Assembly: GCF_003060825.1 (NCBI RefSeq)
Contig: NZ_CP028922.1
Coordinates: 3,021,001-3,085,000, forward strand
From: Paenibacillus sp. CAA11
GTDB taxonomy: Bacteria; Bacillota; Bacilli; Paenibacillales; Paenibacillaceae
Direction: 5' to 3'
Length of the DNA stretch: 64,000 bases
In this document: one piece after another, positions 59,179 through 64,000 of the stretch
Position numbering within the stretch: position 1 is the stretch's first letter
Layout of the letters: the number at the start of each line of letters is the position of its first letter
Position numbers and translations under genes: made by a program
Notes under the pieces: generated by a model
Databases searched by the model: none
What the model saw: only the letters and a program-made list of their open reading frames with translations
Told to the model about the DNA's origin: nothing

Positions 59179-60222
59179 CTAATAAGTCCGCTTGATCTTT
59201 CTTTCGAGGCTCCGTTTCCCCAACACATCATGCATCGGCGTATACTGCTCATGTTGGGCTTTGAGCGCCTTATCTGAGATATGTGTGTAGCGCATAACCA
59301 TACGCAAGTCTGAATGTCCCATTATTCCCGCAAGGTGACGAAGATCCCCACCATTTTCAAGAAACATCGTGGCCGATGTATGGCGAAACAAGTGCGGATG
59401 AACGCGGATTTTTAATCCTGCATTCTTGGCGTGTTGTTTTATTCGATCGCGAAGTCTATCGTCTCTTATCGGTTCACCGTAATTCGTTAAAAAAATGTAC
59501 TCAGACTCGAACTCCTCGTTCTCTCTAATTAGCTCTTTTAGAAGGCGCAGTGTTCGTTTAGTTACCGGAACAGACCTTCCGCGTCTTGTTTTTACTATTT
59601 TCTCATCAAAAAAGAGCATTCCTAACTTGAAATCAATATCTGTTATTTTCAAGGAAAGCACCTCACTTATACGGGCAAAACTGTCAATTAAAACACACAT
59701 GGCTACGTGATCCCTGAAGCCGGCATAAGTTTTACGGTTAGGTTGATTGAGAAGTCTCCGCATCTCTTCAACACTCATAATTTTCAATTTCTTTACCGGT
59801 TCGTTTAACTTTTTGATGCGTGCAGTTGGATCATGATTGATATGTCCCTCTTCATTAAGATAACGAAACATTCCCTTGATTACTTTAATCTTTGTATTAA
59901 TCGTAACTGGTGACAGTCCTAACGTCATACTATCCTCACTCTTATGAGCATGACCTTCCCACTTTCTCTTTCCATGAAGCATCCAAGAAATATATGACCT
60001 CAGTAGATCTGGAGTTACCGCAGTCTGTGTCCGCTCCACTCCGATCATTTCCATATACTCGCAAAGATGACGATATCCTTCCGTATACGCCTCAAGGGTT
60101 CTGGGGGATCTGCCTTCTGCAGTCTTGGCGTTATAAAATATTTCGAACAACTCATCCAGAGGTAAGTTGCGATTACATACGTTACGTTCATTTTTGTATC
60201 TTCTTCCTATTCGCTTATCCAT
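59179..60222 (-). CDS. Tyrosine recombinase 1 (XerC/D-like)
   Basis: A 347-residue recombinase starting at ATG 60222 (AAAGGG nine bases away); GTG 60228 is too close. SAM-like N-terminal domain at residues 20-110, catalytic domain with Arg I in FARISEVLSL, K in VKTRRGRSVPV, HxxR as HLFRHTSATM, and Tyr in RYTHIS. All catalytic residues are present. It may be a second integrase, an excision-aiding recombinase or a dimer resolver; an equivalent gene is missing in the older remnant. Confidence 0.85.
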   Translation of the reverse strand: MDKRIGRRYKNERNVCNRNLPLDELFEIFYNAKTAEGRSPRTLEAYTEGYRHLCEYMEMIGVERTQTAVTPDLLRSYISWMLHGKRKWEGHAHKSEDSMTLGLSPVTINTKIKVIKGMFRYLNEEGHINHDPTARIKKLNEPVKKLKIMSVEEMRRLLNQPNRKTYAGFRDHVAMCVLIDSFARISEVLSLKITDIDFKLGMLFFDEKIVKTRRGRSVPVTKRTLRLLKELIRENEEFESEYIFLTNYGEPIRDDRLRDRIKQHAKNAGLKIRVHPHLFRHTSATMFLENGGDLRHLAGIMGHSDLRMVMRYTHISDKALKAQHEQYTPMHDVLGKRSLERKIKRTY

Positions 60223-60279
60223 TGCCACAAGCCCTTTCTTCGTTTTGATACCCCTATATTAACAAGATAGACCGTATAG

Positions 60280-60327
60280 AAAAAATAACGCTCACCCCTG
60301 CGGCTATTTGCCGAAGAGATGAGCGTT
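60280..60327 (-). terminator. Terminator of integrase 2
   Basis: AACGCTCAT and GTGAGCGTT pair around a GGC/GCC stem, followed by ATTTTTTC on the minus strand. A related sequence lies in the older remnant near 17221-17250. Confidence 0.8.
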
Positions 60328-60330
60328 ATA

Positions 60331-61269
60331 CTATATTTTCGTTGTTCTTTTCGTGTTCTTCATTAGTTTATTCAACGGACTTGCCTTTGCATGCTCCGCC
60401 TTCAAATCGTCAGTTACCAGAGCGACATATCGCTTAGTCATCTCCATACTCGTGTGCCCGAGTGTTTTCTGTAATGCAAAACTATTCGCCCCATTGCGAA
60501 TGTATTCTAAACTAAACGCATGTCTTAGATCGTAAGGTCTAATATGGACACCCAATTCTCGCGTATACTTTTCAAGCCGATCGCCCCAGGTATGGCGATT
60601 TAGAGAGCGTCCCTCATACGTACAGAAAATCGGAGCTTCCTCGCCCCACTCAGCGGGCCGTGCCGCTAAGAGGCGTTTTAATGTCTTTAGCGTGATATCA
60701 GATATCGGCAGTGTGCGCGATATCCGAGTTTTAGCATTTTTCGCCGGAATATAAATTTCGTAAGAAGCCGGATTAAAATCACAAGGCAATAAGGTGAGGG
60801 CCTCTTTCGGTCGGATGCCGGTGTCTAAAGTTAAGAGGATAAGCGCGTAATCCCTAAGACCAACGAATGTTGACTGATCTGGCATCTCTAGCAACTTCTG
60901 CAAGATGCGCTCATCAACTGCGACAACACGCCCTTCATCTTTCCGCTTCTTCATGTTCGCGATCGGATTATGCGTTATTATTCCCTTCTCCACACACCAA
61001 TTCAAAAACGTGCGCAAGTAAATCAATCGATTGTTAAACGTAGCCGGTTTTACCTCTTCGGAGAGATGTGCGTATAACCCTTCCGTCAAATTGTCCGGAG
61101 TATTCCATGCGTTGGGGAACCGCTTAAAAAATAGCCGCGCGTGCTTATCGTAATCTTCGTAAGTCTGCGCGCTGATACCCTGAGCGGTTTTATAATCGAG
61201 GAATCCTGCGAGGGCTTGCTCCCACGTCATGAGCGAAGGATCAGTGGTAATTTTACGTACTCTAGCCAA
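60331..61269 (-). CDS. int: Tyrosine integrase 2, attachment-site integrase
   Basis: A 312-residue integrase starting with TTG 61269 (GGAGG eleven bases above). Catalytic residues: Arg I in TGIRPKEALT, HxxR as DLRHAFSLEY, Tyr in TKRYVALV. An arm-binding N-terminal domain (LAGFLDYKTAQGISAQTYED) precedes it. It is adjacent to attR and flanked by arm-type sites, and a decayed orthologue lies next to the tRNA at 17256-17615, so it is the likely tRNA-Leu integrase. Confidence 0.9.
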   Translation of the reverse strand: MARVRKITTDPSLMTWEQALAGFLDYKTAQGISAQTYEDYDKHARLFFKRFPNAWNTPDNLTEGLYAHLSEEVKPATFNNRLIYLRTFLNWCVEKGIITHNPIANMKKRKDEGRVVAVDERILQKLLEMPDQSTFVGLRDYALILLTLDTGIRPKEALTLLPCDFNPASYEIYIPAKNAKTRISRTLPISDITLKTLKRLLAARPAEWGEEAPIFCTYEGRSLNRHTWGDRLEKYTRELGVHIRPYDLRHAFSLEYIRNGANSFALQKTLGHTSMEMTKRYVALVTDDLKAEHAKASPLNKLMKNTKRTTKI

Positions 61270-61350
61270 AATAAAAACGCCTCCATTTCGAATGGCTGCG
61301 CTAGGTTCTGTGTAGTATTTTTGCGTATAAATCAGACCCGGAGGACCTTA

Positions 61351-61368
61351 CGTACATTTAACGCTATG
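61351..61368 (+). promoter_or_regulatory. Integrase arm-type site, right 1
   Basis: CGTACATTTAACGCTATG, between integrase 2 and attR; consensus CGYNCATTTAACG. Confidence 0.55.
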
Positions 61369-61380
61369 TAAACGGATAAT

Positions 61381-61396
61381 CGCCCATTTAACGGGG
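61381..61396 (+). promoter_or_regulatory. Integrase arm-type site, right 2
   Basis: CGCCCATTTAACGGGG, 15 bp from the attR core. Confidence 0.55.
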
Positions 61397-61413
61397 ATGT
61401 GAGCGTAAAATCA

Positions 61414-61465
61414 ACCGCAGGATTTTAAGTCCTGTGCGTCTGCCAATTCCGCCACCCCGGCATGG
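61414..61465. repeat. attR, 52-bp attachment core
   Basis: Identical to 17788-17839. It is the orphaned 5' half of tRNA-Leu attached to its native promoter. Confidence 0.93.
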
Positions 61466-61511
61466 AATAATGTACTGTTCTCAAACAGATACTTCAAACT
61501 TCACAAAGAAT

Positions 61512-61540
61512 ATTATATCCATAAACAGTTAGAAGATCAA
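61512..61540 (-). promoter_or_regulatory. Native tRNA-Leu promoter, now facing the integrase
   Basis: TTGATC and TATAAT with 17-bp spacing on the minus strand. It now transcribes half a tRNA, then the arm region and integrase 2. Confidence 0.8.
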
Positions 61541-61554
61541 CACTTTTTTTAAAG

Positions 61555-61588
61555 AAGAAAAAAGCGGGCTCCAAAAGCCCGCCTTTTT
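61555..61588 (-). terminator. Terminator of the YjcZ-like gene
   Basis: GCGGGCT pairs with AGCCCGC around CCAAA; T-runs on both sides. Confidence 0.8.
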
Positions 61589-61618
61589 ACAATAATTCAT
61601 TAAATTATAGTTGGCTTT

Positions 61619-61765
61619 TTAAAAGAAAAAAGACCGTGTAATGATGACCAGCAGGATGAACAGAACCAAAATCGTACCTGTTGATGTCCAGATGCCACCA
61701 ACTACAGGGCCTGGACCCGGGCTTGGAGCAGGTCCGCATCCAACTCCGCCTACAACTCCACTCAT
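61619..61765 (-). CDS. YjcZ-like small sporulation protein
   Basis: A 48-residue protein: Gly/Pro-rich start (MSGVVGGVGCGPAPSPGPGP) and a C-terminal hydrophobic helix (TILVLFILLVIITRSFFF). GGAGG is eight bases before the ATG 61765. The plan matches the YjcZ family of tiny spore proteins. Chromosomal gene between the two prophages. Confidence 0.75.
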   Translation of the reverse strand: MSGVVGGVGCGPAPSPGPGPVVGGIWTSTGTILVLFILLVIITRSFFF

Positions 61766-61907
61766 GCTGATTCCTCCTTTGATTTTGACTACACGATACC
61801 ATATGTTGAAACGACCGAAGTGCTTGGGTATCTGCCTCCTGCCTATAGAAAAAAAGCCTCGGGACACGTAGTGGGAGAAATTAAAAAGAGGGAGTATTCA
61901 AGTTAGT

Positions 61908-62732
61908 TTAAGTGTGAAAGCGAGACAACAATGTCCCCAAAGTACCGATATCAATAGGGTCTTCACTGGCCCATTCTTCGCTGAGCCCCAGCTTTTTGAT
62001 CAGCCATTGGCGGCCCTGCTCCTTCCAGAGCGGCGGGGTCTTGTGGCCTGAGTCTTTATCCTGCTTGTCAGAGTCTTTCTCTCCTGCCTTAACACCCACA
62101 CCGAACGCGGCGTACAGCTCCTCCACTGTTCCTGCATACTCGTTCAAATCTACATTCCCCTGTATGCCCGCTACTTTCCCCTTACTGCTATATTGCCAAA
62201 ATGACCATGCGCTCCAGGCAGGCACAGTATAAGGAACCTCTGTGCTGTAACGGGCTACCCATAACTTATACTTACTTAGCTTGGCCTCAAAATTTCCAGC
62301 AAACGAATTGCCTGAGTATAAAAGGGGCTTCCGCCCGGTGAGACGCTCAATCTCGGTCAAGAACGCTTCGGCAACCGCGGTAATCTGCACCTTGCTCAGC
62401 TTGCCCGGGTTGTCCTCATAATCGAGCACGGGAGGAAGTTCAAAAACAGCTGGGCCTCCAGCCGCCTGCATAGCTGAATGAAAATTAGAGGCTTCCGCCT
62501 TAGCAGTTGCTGCCGAGGTAGCATCCAGAAAATGATAGGCGCCCACCAGCAGCCCTGCACGGCGCGCCTCCTTAACGTTCGTCAGAAACTTGGGATCACG
62601 GTAGCTTATCCCTTGGGACGCCTTGATGAAGACAAAGCTCTTGCCTGCCGCACGCACCTGATCCCAGGAAATGCTGCCGTTATGGTGAGAAACATCAATG
62701 CCTTGCGCATTGTTAGCATTACTCTTCTGCAT
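61908..62732 (-). CDS. GH25 lysozyme endolysin
   Basis: A 274-residue endolysin. Residues 9-205 are a GH25 domain (GIDVSHHNGSISW, VFIKASQGISYRD, GAYHFLD, PPVLDYED, KLWVARY, FWQYSSKGKVAGIQGNVDLN) with the catalytic DxE in LDYED. A linker rich in Lys/Asp and a short C-terminal helix (QWLIKKLGLSEEW) follow, likely wall-binding. It cleaves MurNAc-GlcNAc bonds. Part of a second phage, unrelated to the amidase at 18728. Confidence 0.92.
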   Translation of the reverse strand: MQKSNANNAQGIDVSHHNGSISWDQVRAAGKSFVFIKASQGISYRDPKFLTNVKEARRAGLLVGAYHFLDATSAATAKAEASNFHSAMQAAGGPAVFELPPVLDYEDNPGKLSKVQITAVAEAFLTEIERLTGRKPLLYSGNSFAGNFEAKLSKYKLWVARYSTEVPYTVPAWSAWSFWQYSSKGKVAGIQGNVDLNEYAGTVEELYAAFGVGVKAGEKDSDKQDKDSGHKTPPLWKEQGRQWLIKKLGLSEEWASEDPIDIGTLGTLLSRFHT

Positions 62733-62739
62733 AGGTTGT

Positions 62740-62967
62740 TCACTCCTTCTTCTTCGCGAACTGATAAGCCCCAGTGGCGGAAAGTCCGACGATGGATACC
62801 AGGATCAGCTTATCCTGGAGCCAGCTGGGCACAAGCACAAAAACAGCCGCGATCAACACGGCTGCGATGTTAAGCCATTTTTCCTGCAACCCAAAGCCCC
62901 GGACCACGCCAACATAGGCGGCAACCAGGGCAGCTAGGGTTAGGATGTCGTTTGAAATCGTCTCCAT
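62740..62967 (-). CDS. Holin of the second prophage
   Basis: A 75-residue protein starting at ATG 62967 (GGGAG). Three hydrophobic segments (ISNDILTLAALVAAYVGVVR, NIAAVLIAAVFVLVP, ILVSIVGLSATGAYQ) and a basic tail. It sits between XhlA and the lysozyme, the normal lysis order. Confidence 0.78.
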   Translation of the reverse strand: METISNDILTLAALVAAYVGVVRGFGLQEKWLNIAAVLIAAVFVLVPSWLQDKLILVSIVGLSATGAYQFAKKKE

Positions 62968-62971
62968 ATCG

Positions 62972-63346
62972 TTAACTCCCGCCCAACTTGATCCCAGCAA
63001 TAATCGCGGAAACGATAAGACCGGCAAATCCAGTAATCATGGCACCGTAGAAGGTTCGCCTGAACCATTCCTGGTCATCCTTCTGGGCCTCCTGTTCGGC
63101 AATGGCCGCTTGAGCCGTACGCAGTGCCTCATCCGCTATCTCCTTCGCCGTCTGAAGCACATCTAACCGCTGGTGTGCCGACCTCGCCGACTGATCCGCG
63201 TTCCTTGCAATTTCCCTAAGCGTCTCCACAGCTGCCGCCAAGGTTGGCACGACCTCTAGCGTCTTCTCAATTCTCGCTAGCTGAATTTGAATATCTACAA
63301 GAAGCTTGGCATTTTCTTCATCCACTTTGTTAACTCCTTCCTGCAT
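62972..63346 (-). CDS. xhlA: XhlA-like haemolysin/holin partner
   Basis: A 124-residue protein: long coiled coil (LVDIQIQLARIEKTLEVVPT, AKEIADEALRTAQAAIAEQE) and one C-terminal transmembrane helix (GAMITGFAGLIVSAIIAGIK). This is the XhlA layout of PBSX-like phages, working with the holin in lysis. Confidence 0.85.
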   Translation of the reverse strand: MQEGVNKVDEENAKLLVDIQIQLARIEKTLEVVPTLAAAVETLREIARNADQSARSAHQRLDVLQTAKEIADEALRTAQAAIAEQEAQKDDQEWFRRTFYGAMITGFAGLIVSAIIAGIKLGGS

Positions 63347-63369
63347 CCTCTCCCTCCTTTTCTGTGGAA

Positions 63370-63404
63370 AAAATGATGCCCTCGAATGGGTTCGAGGGCA
63401 TAAA
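63370..63404 (-). terminator. Hairpin between tail and lysis genes
   Basis: TGCCCTCGAA pairs with TTCGAGGGCA around TGGG, then T-rich on the minus strand. Confidence 0.75.
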
Positions 63405-63429
63405 ATAACCGCTGCCAGTATAGCGCGGT

Positions 63430-63558
63430 CTATTCGGCTGCGCCGTTCAGCGCGTCCAGATCTGTTTTTACTGCATCGCGGAGATTGGCCGGTACTTGCT
63501 CAATGGTCCGGCGTCCGGCGACGATTAACGATACGTAAATCGTTACGAACACTTGCAT
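63430..63558 (-). CDS. CD1375 family phage protein (42 aa)
   Basis: Starts at ATG 63558 with GGAGG ten bases away. MQVFVTIYVSLIVAGRRTIE then QVPANLRDAVKTDL, the CD1375 pattern (Y-x-x-L-I-V-x-G-x-x-T-x-x-x-V-P). Found before lysis genes in many Firmicute phages. Confidence 0.82.
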   Translation of the reverse strand: MQVFVTIYVSLIVAGRRTIEQVPANLRDAVKTDLDALNGAAE

Positions 63559-63601
63559 AAATAGTTCGCCTCCTTTCAAAAGTGCAAATCCGGTAAGAAG
63601 C

Positions 63602-63943
63602 TTAAGCATTAGCTTCTTTAAGTAGCATTTCATAGAGTGAAGCTATGGATTCACGATTTTCAATGTCTCTGGCTCTAAGAGCATCGTTCTCTGCCTGTAG
63701 TGCCCGTGTTCGGCTCTCAAAAGTTTCCCTGGCGATATAATCATAATAGAGTTCTTGTGTTTCTAAATTGATTCGCAGATAGGGATCCATATTAATTACT
63801 TCCTCACGCTGCGGAATGTCTCGCTCAATGTACATACCATTATCCACAATTTGCTCGGGATATGGCTGCTGAATAACTGCTTGTACATTACCTATATGGT
63901 CTGTTAACTTTTCATAAATTACATACTTCGTTACTTTTGACAT
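63602..63943 (-). CDS. XkdW-like tail accessory protein
   Basis: A 113-residue protein (VTKYVIYEKLTDHIGNVQAV, DPYLRINLETQELYYDYIAR) ending in a coiled coil (LQAENDALRARDIENRE). GGAGG before the ATG. Its position and coiled coil compare with the protein at 24061-24501. Confidence 0.65.
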   Translation of the reverse strand: MSKVTKYVIYEKLTDHIGNVQAVIQQPYPEQIVDNGMYIERDIPQREEVINMDPYLRINLETQELYYDYIARETFESRTRALQAENDALRARDIENRESIASLYEMLLKEANA

Positions 63944-63955
63944 GTGTGATTCCTC

Positions 63956-64000
63956 CTATCCATAATAAAGATGTCCATCAATGCTCAGATACGCGCTTCT
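63956..64000 (-). CDS. 3' end of a phage tail gene (partial)
   Basis: The last 14 codons and stop of a minus-strand gene entering from the right edge (RSAYLSIDGHLYYG). Probably a fibre or baseplate gene; too short for a name. Confidence 0.5.
   Translation of the reverse strand, partial: RSAYLSIDGHLYYG

Larger units (their letters stand above)
17788..61465. mobile_element. Prophage (~43.6 kb, siphovirus type) in tRNA-Leu
   Basis: Bounded by a 52-bp perfect direct repeat (17788-17839 and 61414-61465). It contains integrases, CI-like control region, replication genes, terminase, portal, SU10-type capsid, tail genes with tape measure, and lysis genes. Most structural genes look intact, so the element may be inducible; the presence of two LexA boxes fits SOS induction. 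The order and the long tape measure indicate a non-contractile tail. Confidence 0.93.

Overview
The window looks like the chromosome of a Paenibacillus-type Firmicute. Supporting signs are strong AGGAGG ribosome sites, a YjcZ-like small spore protein, a BlaI/BlaR1-type pair, a Tet(L)-type efflux gene with a Gram-positive leader peptide, and SPP1/PBSX-style phage genes. No 16S rRNA is present, so the genus is an inference.

Layout. (1) 0-9.2 kb: ordinary accessory chromosome with an HTH regulator, two GNAT acetyltransferases, a tetracycline-type MFS pump under an intact-looking translational attenuator, a P-loop kinase, a BlaI-type repressor with an M56 sensor protease, an ATP-grasp protein, a DMP19-like protein, a pentapeptide-repeat protein and several gene stubs. 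(2) 9.25-14.9 kb: a three-gene operon, TerB protein, then BrxD/DUF2791-like ATPase, then Lhr-like helicase, matching the anti-phage system Shango. (3) 15-17.75 kb: an M50 protease, an IS3 stub, a TPR protein, and the rotted integrase end of an older prophage. (4) 17.79-61.47 kb: a prophage of about 43.6 kb, bounded by a 52-bp direct repeat made of the 5' half of a tRNA-Leu(TAA) gene. (5) 61.6-64 kb: a YjcZ-like gene, then the lysis end of a second, unrelated prophage that runs off the window.

The main prophage reads mostly right to left. From high to low coordinates: two tyrosine recombinases, a small conserved gene, a stand-alone AAA-type ATPase with its own promoter, an ATP-dependent DNA ligase, a winged-helix gene with a LexA box in its promoter, and a divergent CI-like control region. 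The repressor side of that region also carries a HEPN-motif protein and a HicB-domain/membrane fusion. Then come an antirepressor module, early and replication genes (one under a second LexA box), TerS, TerL, portal, head morphogenesis, scaffold, capsid, connector, tail and lysis genes. The head and tail genes describe a siphovirus.

Four expression devices in the prophage can be read directly from sequence. The head morphogenesis gene is split by an ORF-less group I intron of about 215 nt. A tandem slippery site joins the two tail-assembly chaperone frames. TerL and the tail endopeptidase-like gene appear to start at AUC and AUU or CUG. Integration at tRNA-Leu swaps promoters: a phage promoter now serves the tRNA and the host tRNA promoter now points at the integrase gene.

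The best candidates for under-described biology are the HEPN plus HicB-membrane cassette behind the repressor, the lone ATPase next to the integrase genes, the promoter swap, and the intron paired with a free-standing LAGLIDADG gene. All identifications come from reading motifs by eye; no database search was run.
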